A DNA stretch of 64,000 bases. Source: Helicobacter sp. 13S00477-4. Lineage in GTDB: Bacteria; Campylobacterota; Campylobacteria; Campylobacterales; Helicobacteraceae. Below are positions 7,594-17,100 of the stretch, piece by piece (within the stretch, counting starts at the first letter, position 1; each line of letters opens with the position of its first letter). Position numbers and translations under genes: made by a program. Where the stretch lies: assembly GCF_002272785.1 (NCBI RefSeq), contig NZ_MLAS01000002.1, positions 62,001 through 126,000 on the forward strand. The letters are read 5' to 3'. The notes beneath the pieces were generated by a model. That model saw nothing but the letters and a program-made list of their open reading frames with translations, had not been told where the DNA came from and searched no databases.

Positions 7594-8820
7594 TCAAACA
7601 AGTTTATGGGTATGGAAAGAAATTCCAAAAATATGATATCCATCTTCATAAACATACTCCAATCTATAATGATGCAAAGATAAAATCTCACTCACAATAG
7701 AAAGCCCAAGTCCATGACCGCTCACAGCATTATGTGAAGGATCTCTACAAAAAGGCTCCAGATAATAGCTAATGTCGTGTTCAAGCTTATTGCCTTTATT
7801 TCTAATGACAATTTTATTTTGAATGCATTCAATAAAGATTTTATCTTCTTTTGTATATTTAAGTGCATTCTCAATTAGATTTTTTAATGCGACAGATAAA
7901 AGCCTCAAATCACCTTGAATGAAAAAATTCTCCCCAAAATTCACCTCAATCCTATTCTCTTCATCAACAAAACTAAAAAGCGATTCAAACACGAGTGTTT
8001 CACTCAAAAATTCTTCATTAGCAATGATAATATTACCACTATTAACCCTCTCAAATTCCAACATATTATCTGAAATTTTTTGCATATCTAAAACATATCG
8101 CTCAAGTTTTTTGTTTTCAGGGGTTTTATTGCCCTCCATAGCTAAAATCAATTTCATCTTTGCTAAAGGTGTTTTGAGTTCATGACCAATATTCCTCAAA
8201 ATCAACTCTCGACTTTTAAGCATTTTTGAGATTTTATCCCCCATTAAATTAAAAGTCTTTATCAAATCTCCAATCTCATCCTTGCGACAAGTATGGAGGA
8301 TTTTATTGTATTGTCCCTTCGCAAACTCTTTGATAGCAAAATTGAGTTTATTCAAAGGTGCCAAAAGAGTAAAAGATATGATATATAAGATAATCAAAAT
8401 CAAAACAATAGGCAAGAAAAAAACCTGAAGTCTATTTTCTTCCCAAAAATCAGTTTCAAAATCTTTCACTACAATAAAAGTATCACCAAAATAATTCACA
8501 CTAAAACCAATCCTATTTTTGGTGCGAAAAATCGTTATACGCAACATATCATCTTTGACGACTTCAAGGACTTTATAATTTTTTGGCATTTGAGGCAATC
8601 TGATATATTCGAATTTTTTTACAGCCAACATTACCGCATTAAGATTCCCTGTGGTGTAATTGGGCAGAATACTTTGAATAAAAAGCATTGTTTCATTTTT
8701 AGCACGTTCATTTTGCTTTTCTAAAATAATCCTATCAGTTTGATACCACAGACCAATCACAAATAAAAATGCCATCCCAAAAAGCAAACTGAATTTTAAA
8801 CGTAAACTACCTATAAACAA
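7594..8820 (-). CDS. Membrane sensor histidine kinase, partner of the regulator at 8811-9479
   Basis: The 408-residue kinase has a transmembrane helix at about 8-27, a periplasmic sensor region to about 130 and a second helix at about 132-153. A HAMP linker (about 155-205) and the catalytic core follow. The H-box is I-L-R-N-I-G-H-E-L-K-T-P, the N-box L-K-N-L-I-E-N-A-L-K-Y and the G-box S-G-H-G-L-G-L-S-I. It should phosphorylate the OmpR-type regulator encoded just upstream, whose gene overlaps it by 10 bases. The gene for a Spy/CpxP-like periplasmic protein precedes both. The arrangement resembles cpxP-cpxR-cpxA, so envelope stress is a plausible signal, though this is inferred from context. 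It resembles several Helicobacter kinases (ArsS, CrdS) only in general architecture. Confidence 0.85.
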   Translation of the reverse strand: MFIGSLRLKFSLLFGMAFLFVIGLWYQTDRIILEKQNERAKNETMLFIQSILPNYTTGNLNAVMLAVKKFEYIRLPQMPKNYKVLEVVKDDMLRITIFRTKNRIGFSVNYFGDTFIVVKDFETDFWEENRLQVFFLPIVLILIILYIISFTLLAPLNKLNFAIKEFAKGQYNKILHTCRKDEIGDLIKTFNLMGDKISKMLKSRELILRNIGHELKTPLAKMKLILAMEGNKTPENKKLERYVLDMQKISDNMLEFERVNSGNIIIANEEFLSETLVFESLFSFVDEENRIEVNFGENFFIQGDLRLLSVALKNLIENALKYTKEDKIFIECIQNKIVIRNKGNKLEHDISYYLEPFCRDPSHNAVSGHGLGLSIVSEILSLHHYRLEYVYEDGYHIFGISFHTHKLV

Positions 8821-9479
8821 AATTTATACCCTATCCCCCATACTGATTGGATAAACTTAGGTTCTTTGGCATTGTCATTGAGTTTTGCTCTGAGATTCCT
8901 AACATGAGTATCAATACTACGCAATAAGCTGTCTTCATGGATAGCATTGATCGTATTGGCGATGACTTCTCTTGAAACTGGGTGCAATCTATTTTCTATC
9001 AAAAATATCAAAATATCAAACTCTGTATTTGTCAAGTCCAACACTTGACCAGAAAGCTTAGCTTCTCGTTTTTGGATATTGATATTGAGGTTATCAAAAG
9101 ACATTTCTTTTGGCTTGAATCTCCTTAACATTGCATTGATTCGTGCGATAAGCTCAGCAGGCTCATAAGGCTTAGCCAAATAATCATCAGCTCCTTTTTC
9201 AAAACCTTGAATCTTATTATAAATATCCCCTCTAGCAGTAGAAATAATGATAGGAATTTGTGAAATATTCCTGATTTTCTTACAAAGTTCAAAACCATCC
9301 ATTTCAGGTAATGTCAAGTCCAAAATAATCAAATCAATATTTCCCTGATTTTCTCTAAGCAAATCAATAGATCTATTAGGTGAATCTGTAGCCAAAACTT
9401 CAAATTTTGCCTGTTCTAAATAAGTTTTTATCAATGCTTGCATTTCCAAATCATCTTCGACTAACAACAATTTGCTCAT
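8811..9479 (-). CDS. OmpR-family response regulator
   Basis: The 222-residue regulator has an N-terminal receiver domain: acidic pair E-D-D near residue 8-10, phospho-acceptor Asp in L-I-I-L-D-L-T-L-P near 53, and the conserved Lys in L-A-K-P-Y-E-P. A C-terminal winged-helix domain (about 125-222) ends in Q-S-V-W-G-I-G-Y-K-F. It probably activates or represses envelope genes after phosphorylation by the kinase that overlaps its 3' end. The Spy/CpxP-like gene lies 26 bases upstream and may be its target. Which H. pylori system it matches, if any, cannot be decided from sequence alone. Confidence 0.88.
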   Translation of the reverse strand: MSKLLLVEDDLEMQALIKTYLEQAKFEVLATDSPNRSIDLLRENQGNIDLIILDLTLPEMDGFELCKKIRNISQIPIIISTARGDIYNKIQGFEKGADDYLAKPYEPAELIARINAMLRRFKPKEMSFDNLNINIQKREAKLSGQVLDLTNTEFDILIFLIENRLHPVSREVIANTINAIHEDSLLRSIDTHVRNLRAKLNDNAKEPKFIQSVWGIGYKFCL

Positions 9480-9505
9480 TTTTTCTCCTTCAATGAATTT
9501 AAATT

Positions 9506-9880
9506 TTAATCTATTTCACTATATTCTTTTGAAATCTTACTCCTTTGTTCATCATTAAGGATTACATGCAAATCTTTCAAAAACTTCAAATCAATTTTAA
9601 TTTTCTTATCAGTAATCATTTTCATCTTGATTTCAATTTCTTTTGTGTCAAAATCTTTTTTATTAAAAGACCTCATTGCCAATGCATCTATTTTTTCATT
9701 CTCATGCCACCATTCTTTAAGCTCATGATGATATTCTTTGAATAACTCTTTGACTTCTTTTTCTTGATGATGGTCTAAATCTGCCTCTTTTAAATCTTTG
9801 TGTAATTCATTGAGATCTCTCCAATTATCAGCAAAAACACAAGAAATAATAAATAAATAAACAAGTAATTTCTTCATCAC
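9506..9880 (-). CDS. Small periplasmic Spy/CpxP-like helical protein
   Basis: The 124-residue product has a signal peptide (MMKKLLVYLFIISCVFA). It is followed by a highly charged, helical, His/Glu/Lys-rich mature protein with no cysteine. The layout recalls Spy/CpxP-family chaperones and metal-resistance sensors (CnrX/ZraP type): several helices, then an ending like L-N-D-E-Q-R-S-K. The closing segment matches the L-T-x-E-Q-R pattern of that family. It lies upstream of, and probably co-transcribed with, a response regulator and kinase, as cpxP is linked to cpxRA. The many His residues (for example D-L-D-H-H-Q and E-Y-H-H-E-L) leave open a metal-sensing role. Confidence 0.65.
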   Translation of the reverse strand: MMKKLLVYLFIISCVFADNWRDLNELHKDLKEADLDHHQEKEVKELFKEYHHELKEWWHENEKIDALAMRSFNKKDFDTKEIEIKMKMITDKKIKIDLKFLKDLHVILNDEQRSKISKEYSEID

Positions 9881-10000
9881 TTACCTTTTGAGACATTTTT
9901 TATAAAACTAAATTATAATGAGTGAATTTATAGTTTTTGTCAACTATTAAACAATTTTGATTTTTAAATTAAAAATTTATCAATTAATAAAATTTAATTT

Positions 10001-11014
10001 TTAAAAATATTTTGCCCTTTCATATTGCTTGGAGATTTCTATATCAACACCAAGCTCCAAAGCTGCTTGAATACTCCAATATGGATTCCTAAGCAACTCT
10101 CTAGCCAAAAAAACTGAATCTATAATATTTGATTGTATCAATTTATTTGCCATTTTTGCTTCTGTGATGAGACCCCCACCGATGCAAGAGATTTCAAGTG
10201 CTTCTTTCAAAATCCTTGCACATTCTATTTGATATCCCGGATATGTCTTGATACTAGCTTCAATAACCCCGCCTGTACTGACATCCAAAACATCAAAAAG
10301 ATTTTTCAATGGGGATAATAATTTTATGCAATCTTCAATCTCATTTCCGCCATCTATATAATCTCTGGCAGATATACGAATCATTAAGGGAAAATCTTTA
10401 GGCAAAACAGATTTGACTGCCTCAAGAATCTCCCTTAAAAAGAGTGCCCTATCTTTACCATAACTATCATGACGTCGATTGCTCAATGGAGACAAAAATT
10501 CACTCACCAAATACCCATGTGCTGCGTGGATTTCAATAGCATCAAACCCAGCTTTTAACGCTCTTTGTGCAGCATTGGCAAAATCTTGTATGGTATTTTG
10601 TATGTCATTAAGACTCATTTCTCTTGGAATCTTAGAATCCTTAGAAAAAGCAATAGGAGATGGTGCAATGATCTCTTCACACTCGCACTCACATTTCCTA
10701 CCTGCATGCCCTATTTGTATAGCCATTTTGGCTCCATAATGTTTGCAAGCTTTTACAACACAAGCTAGCCCTTCAATATGTTCATCACTCCATATGCCTA
10801 AATCTTGATTGGATATCCTTCCATCTGCAGACACTGCACTTGCTTCAACAATAATCAAGCCCACTTGACCAACTGCCCTAGTGAGGTAATGGGTATGATG
10901 CCATTGATTTATCATTCCATTTTCAGCACTGTATTGATCCATTGGTGCCATCACAATGCGATTTTTGATTTCCAAATCTTTTATATTCCAAGTAGAAAAA
11001 AGTGTCTGCTTCAT
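10001..11014 (-). CDS. Old yellow enzyme family NADH:flavin oxidoreductase (YqjM/NamA type)
   Basis: The 337-residue enzyme is an FMN-dependent TIM barrel. The N-terminal K-N-R-I-V-M-A-P-M, the substrate-binding pair in E-I-H-A-A-H-G-Y-L, the following S-P-L-S-N-R-R and the C-terminal R-E-L-L-R-N-P-Y-W place it in the YqjM/NamA branch of old yellow enzymes. These enzymes reduce activated C=C bonds of enones and other electrophiles using NAD(P)H. An insert with C-E-C-E-C-E (near residue 110) puts three Cys in a short loop, which is unusual and could bind a metal. The physiological substrate is unknown. A small conserved-looking gene precedes it by 17 bases and probably shares its transcript. 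Confidence 0.85.
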   Translation of the reverse strand: MKQTLFSTWNIKDLEIKNRIVMAPMDQYSAENGMINQWHHTHYLTRAVGQVGLIIVEASAVSADGRISNQDLGIWSDEHIEGLACVVKACKHYGAKMAIQIGHAGRKCECECEEIIAPSPIAFSKDSKIPREMSLNDIQNTIQDFANAAQRALKAGFDAIEIHAAHGYLVSEFLSPLSNRRHDSYGKDRALFLREILEAVKSVLPKDFPLMIRISARDYIDGGNEIEDCIKLLSPLKNLFDVLDVSTGGVIEASIKTYPGYQIECARILKEALEISCIGGGLITEAKMANKLIQSNIIDSVFLARELLRNPYWSIQAALELGVDIEISKQYERAKYF

Positions 11015-11031
11015 TCTATCATCCTCAAAAA

Positions 11032-11232
11032 CTAGTATTTGATATAAAATCCCTTTTCATTATAGACAACATCATATTTTTCTCCACTATCAAGATCAAT
11101 AAGATAACATTGCTCAATTGTTTCTGCTAGGGCTCTCTCAATAGGTATTTGACGAAGCCTTTGATTGACTTCATCGATATCTTCACACAAAGCTGAAAAA
11201 CCAAACATCATCAATTTGTATTGAAAATCCAT
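11032..11232 (-). CDS. Small hypothetical protein upstream of the OYE gene
   Basis: The product has 66 residues when started at the ATG at 11232, which has an AAGG site 8 bases upstream; an in-frame ATG 27 bases earlier has no good site. It is acidic to neutral, with no signal peptide and no membrane segment. A motif like L-I-D-L-D-S-G-E-K-Y-D-V-V-Y lies near the end. I do not recognise the family. The 17-base gap to the oxidoreductase gene suggests co-transcription. Confidence 0.55.
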   Translation of the reverse strand: MDFQYKLMMFGFSALCEDIDEVNQRLRQIPIERALAETIEQCYLIDLDSGEKYDVVYNEKGFYIKY

Positions 11233-11342
11233 TTTTATAGCCTTCAGTAAAATATACATTCATTCACTAAAAGAAACTCTACCACAAAAATATTATATTT
11301 GTTAAAATCACACTATCACAAATCTAAAAAATAAGGATTTTT

Positions 11343-12803
11343 ATGAATAACTTTATACAAACTCGTGGCAATGACAATTCAAGAAATCAAAAAGCAAGTT
11401 TTGAAGAAGTAATATTAAATCCTAATGCTTCTTTTGGGGGACTCTATACACTTGAAAAATTGCCTCAAATAGATTTCAAGCCACTTTTGAATCTAAATTA
11501 TTCACAACTGAGTGAAAAAATCTTTGATGAACTTCAACTAACTCTTGATAAAGAGATTTTACAAGAAGCCCTCAAAAGTTATGAAACTTTTGATAATCCT
11601 AAAAATCCTGCCCCTTTGATACAAACAGAAAAAAATATTTATTTTCAAGAACTCTATCACGGACCAACAAGAGCGTTTAAAGACATGGCTTTGCAGCCTT
11701 TTGGAATCATCTTTTCCAAACTCGCACAAAATAAAAATAAAAAATACCTTATACTCACAGCCACAAGTGGAGACACTGGACCTGCGACCCTCCAAACCTT
11801 CGCAAATCAAGCTGATATTTTTGTACTCTGTCTGTATCCAAAAGGTGGGACAAGTGATGTTCAAGAACTTCAAATGATCACCCAAGAGGCAAAAAATCTA
11901 AAAATACTAGGCATAAAGGGGGATTTTGATACTGCTCAAAACATACTCAAATCCCTCTTAAAAGATGAAGATTTTAAAAAAGCCCTAGAAGCTAAAAACT
12001 TTTCCCTATCAGCGGCAAATTCTGTTAATTTTGGGCGCATTGCTTTTCAGATTATTTATCATATTTGGGGTTATTTGACCTTAGTGAGGGACAAAAAAAT
12101 CCCTTTTGGGCAAAAAATTTATATCGTCATACCTAGTGGCAATTTTGGCAATGCCTTAGGGGCTTTTTATGCAAAAATGATGGGCTTACCCATTGAAAAA
12201 ATCATCATCGCTTCAAATCCAAACAACATCCTCACAGAATTTATCCAAACAGGGATCTATAATATCAAAGATAAAACTCTAATCAAAAGCTATTCTCCTG
12301 CAATGGATATCTTAAAAAGCTCCAATATAGAAAGACTACTTTTTGCCCTTTTTGGTGCCTCACGCACCAAAGAATTGATGCAAAACCTTGAAGAAAACTC
12401 TTTTTACAAGCTAAAACCAAAAGAATTATCTCAAATCCAATCGCATTTCTTAGCTACTTTTTGTGATGACAAAGGATGCCTCCAAACCATCAAAGAATCT
12501 TTTGAAAAAGGCTACCTGATTGATCCACACACTGCTACAGGACTCAAGGCTGCAAAAACATTCTGTGAAGATACTCCGATTATTATTTGCTCCACAGCAG
12601 AATGGAGTAAATTTGCCCCCACTGTTATACAAGCTATCTTTGAAAAACAGCTCAATGACAAAGAAGCTATCAATATGATGCAAAAACAAAAAGATATTCA
12701 AATCCATCCTTTTATAAAAAATCTTTTTTCCAAACCCATTGTCCATACAGAGGTTTTAGACAAAGATAAAATCAAATCAAGCATTCTAAACTGGTTAGAA
12801 TAA
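11343..12803 (+). CDS. thrC: Threonine synthase
   Basis: The 486-residue PLP enzyme converts O-phosphohomoserine to threonine. It belongs to the longer threonine synthase class found in fungi and many Gram-negatives. Signature pieces are L-Y-H-G-P-T-R-A-F-K-D-M-A with the PLP-binding Lys, T-A-T-S-G-D-T-G-P-A, and the phosphate-binding I-P-S-G-N-F-G-N-A. An AAGGAT site stands just upstream of the ATG. The next gene in the same direction is the phase-variable hsdS, only 22 bases after the thrC stop, so hsdS transcription may partly come from the thrC promoter. Confidence 0.95.
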   Translation: MNNFIQTRGNDNSRNQKASFEEVILNPNASFGGLYTLEKLPQIDFKPLLNLNYSQLSEKIFDELQLTLDKEILQEALKSYETFDNPKNPAPLIQTEKNIYFQELYHGPTRAFKDMALQPFGIIFSKLAQNKNKKYLILTATSGDTGPATLQTFANQADIFVLCLYPKGGTSDVQELQMITQEAKNLKILGIKGDFDTAQNILKSLLKDEDFKKALEAKNFSLSAANSVNFGRIAFQIIYHIWGYLTLVRDKKIPFGQKIYIVIPSGNFGNALGAFYAKMMGLPIEKIIIASNPNNILTEFIQTGIYNIKDKTLIKSYSPAMDILKSSNIERLLFALFGASRTKELMQNLEENSFYKLKPKELSQIQSHFLATFCDDKGCLQTIKESFEKGYLIDPHTATGLKAAKTFCEDTPIIICSTAEWSKFAPTVIQAIFEKQLNDKEAINMMQKQKDIQIHPFIKNLFSKPIVHTEVLDKDKIKSSILNWLE

Positions 12804-12859
12804 ACCAAAATTTTTAAGGAAAAAAATGAAAGAAATACAAGAATTGCTAAAAGCAATGA

Positions 12860-13528
12860 ATGAGGGGGGGGGGGGCATATGACTCTTCTTCTATAAAGGT
12901 AGAGTTTAAAACTCTTGGTGATATAGCAAAATTTATTCGAGGAAAAGGATTAAGTAAAAAAAATACTGGTAAAGGAAATATCCCCATTATCCATTATGGT
13001 GAACTTTATACTATTTATGGTAATTATATCAATGAAGTGAAATCAAGTACTCAAAGGGAAAATATAAATAATAGCCCTATGATTTCAAAAGGTGATTTAT
13101 TGCTTCCTCTTTCTAGCACCACAAAAAATGCCCAAATAGGAAAAGTTTCGGCATATCGTTGCGATAATGAAGCTTTTTTAGGTGGAGATGCAGTACTATT
13201 AAGACATCAGCAAAATGATGGTTTTTTAGTCTATTTATTGAATTCAAGCTGGTTTGAAAAATTAAAAATGAGAACTGTGAAAGGGACAACTATCACTCAT
13301 CTTGATATAAACAAATTCAAACAACTCCAAATCCCCATCCCCCCTCTTGAAATCCAAGAAAAAATTGTCAAGATACTTGACAAATTCACAGAGCTACAAG
13401 CAGAGCTACAAGCAGAGCTACAAGCAAGGAAAAAGCAATACGAATTCTATAGAGAAAAACTTTTGAGTATAGAAACATTGAGTCAGTTATCAGACAAATG
13501 GGGGGGGGGTATGACTCCACAAAGGTAG
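12860..13528 (+). CDS. hsdS: HsdS, first half (TRD1) of a type I specificity subunit; phase-variable, off in this copy
   Basis: The natural start is ATG 12826 (MKEIQELLKAMNE), behind an AAGGA site. With 12 G in the following tract that frame stops at TGA 12880. The open frame given here begins within the tract's flank. It encodes target recognition domain 1 and the central conserved region: I-P-I-P-P-L-E-I-Q-E-K-I-V-K-I-L-D-K-F, a triple E-L-Q-A repeat, then the long helix ending F-Y-R-E-K-L. With 11 G the ATG joins the frame. A second tract at 13500-13509 then decides whether the subunit ends here (stop 13526-13528) or continues into TRD2. HsdS sets the DNA sequence modified by HsdM and cut by HsdR. 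The partner HsdR and the E-L-Q-A repeat suggest the type IC (EcoR124I) family. Two halves joined would give 405 residues, the usual HsdS size. Confidence 0.85.
   Translation: MRGGGAYDSSSIKVEFKTLGDIAKFIRGKGLSKKNTGKGNIPIIHYGELYTIYGNYINEVKSSTQRENINNSPMISKGDLLLPLSSTTKNAQIGKVSAYRCDNEAFLGGDAVLLRHQQNDGFLVYLLNSSWFEKLKMRTVKGTTITHLDINKFKQLQIPIPPLEIQEKIVKILDKFTELQAELQAELQARKKQYEFYREKLLSIETLSQLSDKWGGGMTPQR
12864..12875 (+). repeat. Poly-G tract (12 G) near the hsdS start codon
   Basis: Twelve G follow codon 12 of hsdS (the first completes codon 13). Eleven G, or any length differing from 11 by a multiple of three, keeps ATG 12826 in frame with TRD1. Twelve gives an 18-codon dead peptide. This is an on/off switch for the whole specificity subunit by slipped-strand mispairing. 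The G count in an assembled consensus may hide a mixed population. Confidence 0.92.
13391..13426 (+). repeat. Three perfect 12-bp repeats encoding (ELQA)3 in the hsdS spacer helix
   Basis: The unit gagctacaagca occurs three times head to tail, in frame, giving E-L-Q-A three times in the central conserved helix between the two TRDs. In EcoR124I/EcoDXXI the number of T-A-E-L repeats at the same place sets the length of the non-specific spacer in the recognition site. Gain or loss of a 12-bp unit here would keep the frame and should lengthen or shorten the spacer. Confidence 0.9.
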
Positions 13529-14043
13529 AGTTTAAAGAGTTATATAAAGCTTGTGATTTGAAAGCAGGTGATAGAATCACTAAAGCAATGATGAGAAATA
13601 ATTTAAAATATCCCGTTATTGGTGGAGGGGTGGAACCAACAGGATTTTATTCTGATTTTAATTTTGAAAATGCCATCACGATTTCAAGAGCAGGAGCAAA
13701 TGCTGGTTTTGTAGGATTTCAAAAAAATAAATTCTGGGCTACAGATGTTTGTTTTGTAGCAATTGGTAAAGATGTTGTGACAAAATTTGTTTTTTATTTT
13801 TTAAAAACAAAATCATATGAACTACAACAACATCTTTATGGTGGTTCAATACCAAAATTAAATAAAAATTATTTATGGAATCTCCAAATCCCCATCCCGC
13901 CTCTTGAAGTGCAAAAAGAGATTGTCAAGATATTAGATAAATTTGATGATTTGATAAATGATTCAAACAAAGGATTAAAAGCTGAAATCACTGCTCGTCA
14001 TCAACAATATGTTTACTACAGAGAAAAATTGCTTTCTTTTTAA
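13498..14043 (+). CDS. hsdS: HsdS, second half (TRD2) of the type I specificity subunit
   Basis: This frame encodes target recognition domain 2 and the C-terminal conserved region: I-P-I-P-P-L-E-V-Q-K-E-I-V-K-I-L-D-K-F and Y-Y-R-E-K-L-L-S-F. It parallels the first half, including the shared stretch after each poly-G (Y-D-S-x-K-V-E-F-K). The ATG at 13498 overlaps the second poly-G tract and has no convincing ribosome binding site. It is therefore probably not an independent gene but the 3' part of hsdS. With 11 G instead of 10 at 13500-13509, TRD1 and TRD2 fuse. Stand-alone half-subunits can also dimerise in some systems, so separate expression is not excluded. Confidence 0.8.
   Translation: MGGGYDSTKVEFKELYKACDLKAGDRITKAMMRNNLKYPVIGGGVEPTGFYSDFNFENAITISRAGANAGFVGFQKNKFWATDVCFVAIGKDVVTKFVFYFLKTKSYELQQHLYGGSIPKLNKNYLWNLQIPIPPLEVQKEIVKILDKFDDLINDSNKGLKAEITARHQQYVYYREKLLSF
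13500..13509 (+). repeat. Poly-G tract (10 G) between the two TRDs of hsdS
   Basis: Ten G separate the TRD1 frame from the TRD2 frame. At 10 G the first half ends 6 codons later at TAG. At 11 G both halves are one frame. The tract therefore toggles between a half-length and a full-length specificity subunit. Confidence 0.92.
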
Positions 14044-14125
14044 AAAAAGGTAAAAAATATACAAAATTATAAATTTTAAATCCCAAACTAGATAAAATAA
14101 AATAAAAATATCTCAGGGAATTATA

Positions 14126-17100
14126 ATGATAAATAATTTGATTTCACAAAACCCAAATAGCACTATCATCGCAAACTATGTCAGAGAAAAAAGAAAAAAC
14201 AAAAGTTATCAAAGCGAAGCAGAGCTAGAAGAAAAACTTTTACAAGACTTACAAGCACAAGGTTATGAAAGGAAACCTATCAAATCCCTAGAAGAACTAG
14301 AACCCAATCTAAAAATACAACTAGAAAAACTAAATGATATTACATTCAGTCAAAATGAATGGGATAGATTTTATAAAAATATCCTGACAAATCCACAAAA
14401 AACCCCTGAAGATAAAACAGAAATGTTACAAACACAAATGCATACAGAGCCATTAACCAGAGATGATGGGAGTATAAAAAATATCAAACTCATTGACAGG
14501 GAAGATATTTTTAACAATTCTTTACAAGTGATTTCTCAATTAGAAAACAACGAAGGGAAATACAAAAATCGTTATGATGTCACGATACTAGTGAATGGCT
14601 TGCCATTAGTGCATATTGAATTGAAAAAAAGAGGGATAGATTTAAAAGAAGCCTTCAATCAAATCAAACGTTACAACAGAGAGAGTTTTTGGGCAGGCAA
14701 TAGATTGTTTGAATTTGTACAAATTTTTGTCATCAGTAATGGGACAAAAACCAAGTATTATAGCAACTCCACACGCAATAAATTAGAAAACTCAAAAAAC
14801 CTAAATAATCATTTTGCTTTTTGTATTAATTTTTCAGATTTTGAAAACAACATCATTGAAGAGCTTGAAGATTTTACAAAAACATTTTTTGCAAACCGCA
14901 CCCTACTGAATATCCTCACGAAATTTTGTGTGTTCAATACCAACAAAGAACTCCTAGTGATGCGTCCCTACCAAATCGCAGCGAGTGAATCTATCATCTA
15001 TAGGATAATCCTAGCACATAATGAAAAACTTTATGGAAAAGTGCAAGCAGGTGGTTATATCTGGCATAGTACAGGGAGTGGTAAAACCTTAACTTCTTTC
15101 AAAACTGCCCTGTTAGCCTGTGAGCTTAAATTCATCAAAAAAGTCATCTTTGTAGTCGATAGAAAAGACTTGGATTATCAGACTATGCGTGAATACGATT
15201 CATTCCAAAAAGGTTCTGCGAATGCAACCAAAAACACAGATGCACTCAAAAAACTAATAGAATCTGATAATAACAATGAAAAAATCATCATCACTACCAT
15301 TCAAAAACTCTCAAAATTTGTAACCAAATATGGCAATTCTGATGTTTTCAATAAAGAAATAGTCTTTATTTTTGATGAATGCCACAGGAGTCAATTTGGC
15401 AGCATGCATGACCAAATCAAGAAAAAATTTAAAAAATATTATATTTTTGGCTTCACTGGGACCCCTATATTCCAAGAAAATGCTGCTAAAAACTACACCT
15501 CAATCAAAACAAAAAATCTATCAGGACAAACCATACAAAAAGCTACCATAAAAACCACAGACCTCATCTTTGGGACACAGCTACACGCTTACACAATCCT
15601 AAATGCTATTGGCGATCACAATGTTTTGCCATTCAAAGTTGAATACTTATCAACAATGAAAGAAGAAGAAAATATCTCTGATGAGCAAGTAGAAGATATC
15701 CAAAAAGAATCTGCCTTATTGCACAAAGATAGGATTCACAAAATCGTGAATTATACCCTAGAGCATTTCGACCAAAAAACAAAGCGAAAAAATCACTACA
15801 ATTTGAATAATAAAAAAATATTAGGTTTCAATTCTATTTTTGCTACTGCAAGCGTAGAATTTGCCAAAGCATATTATCTTGAATTCAAAAAACAATTAGC
15901 AGGGAAACAAGATGGTATCAAAGTAGGCATCATCTACTCTTATGCACCTAATGAAGATATAGACGATGATATAGATCCAGGAGCAGAAAATCAAGATTCT
16001 AAAACATTTTTAGAATCTGCCATCCAAGACTACAACGCAATATTTAAAAGCAATTTTTCTTTAAATAACTTTGATGATTATTACAAAGATGTTTCTTTCA
16101 GACTTAAAAATAAAGAATTAGATTTATTGATTGTGGTGAATATGTTTTTGACAGGATTTGACTCCAAAACTATCAATACATTATGGGTGGACAAAAATTT
16201 GCGTCATCATGGGCTTTTACAGAGCTTTTCACGTACCAATAGGATACTCAATGATGTTAAGAGTTTTGGAAATATCGTGTGTTTTAGGAACCTAGAAAAA
16301 GCGACAAATGATAGCTTAAAAATGTTTGGGGATAAGGATGCTAAAAATATCGTTTTATTGAGGACATTTGAAGAATACTTGAAAGGCTATGATGATGAGA
16401 ATGGCAAGCATCAGATTGGATATAATGAACTGGTAATAGAATTAGAAGAAAAATTTAGTTTAGATAATTTTCCTCTCAAATCTGATAAACAAAAAAAGGA
16501 ATTCATCCAATGCTTTGGTCAGTTGCTCAAATTAAAAAATATCTTAGATGTTTTTGATGATTTTAGCGATCAAAACACCTTAGATAAAGCACTAGAGCAA
16601 GATTATCAAAGTCAATATATTGAACTACACCAACAAATAGAAAATGCCAAAGAAAAAGCCTCTATTGAAAATGACATTAGCTTTGAAATAGAACTCATCA
16701 GGCAAGTAGAAGTGGATGTGGATTATATTTTATTTTTACTAGAAGGGTATTACAAAAACAAAGAAGAAAACTCCAAAAAAAGTATTTTGCGTATGGTTGA
16801 CTCTAGCATCAGCTTGCGTAATAAAAGAGATTTGATACATTCATTTTTAGAAGAAATTGATAAAAAACAAGATGAAGAGTTTAATCAACTCTTTGAGAAC
16901 TTCATAAAAGAAAAACAAAAAAATGAACTCCAAAAGATCATAAAAGATGAAAATCTCAATGAAGAAAAAACAAAAGAATTTTTAGAAAATGCCTTTGAAA
17001 TCAATAAATTTCAAGATTTAGGTACTGATATAGATAACGCTCTTCCAGAAATCCCACTATTTCAACCTCCAGAAATACAGGCAAAAAATAGAGAAAAGAG

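Noticed and set aside
13386-13580. Minus-strand open frame over hsdS with repeated A-L-L-V
   Set aside because: It is the reverse reading of the hsdS 12-bp repeat, without a ribosome binding site or known similarity.
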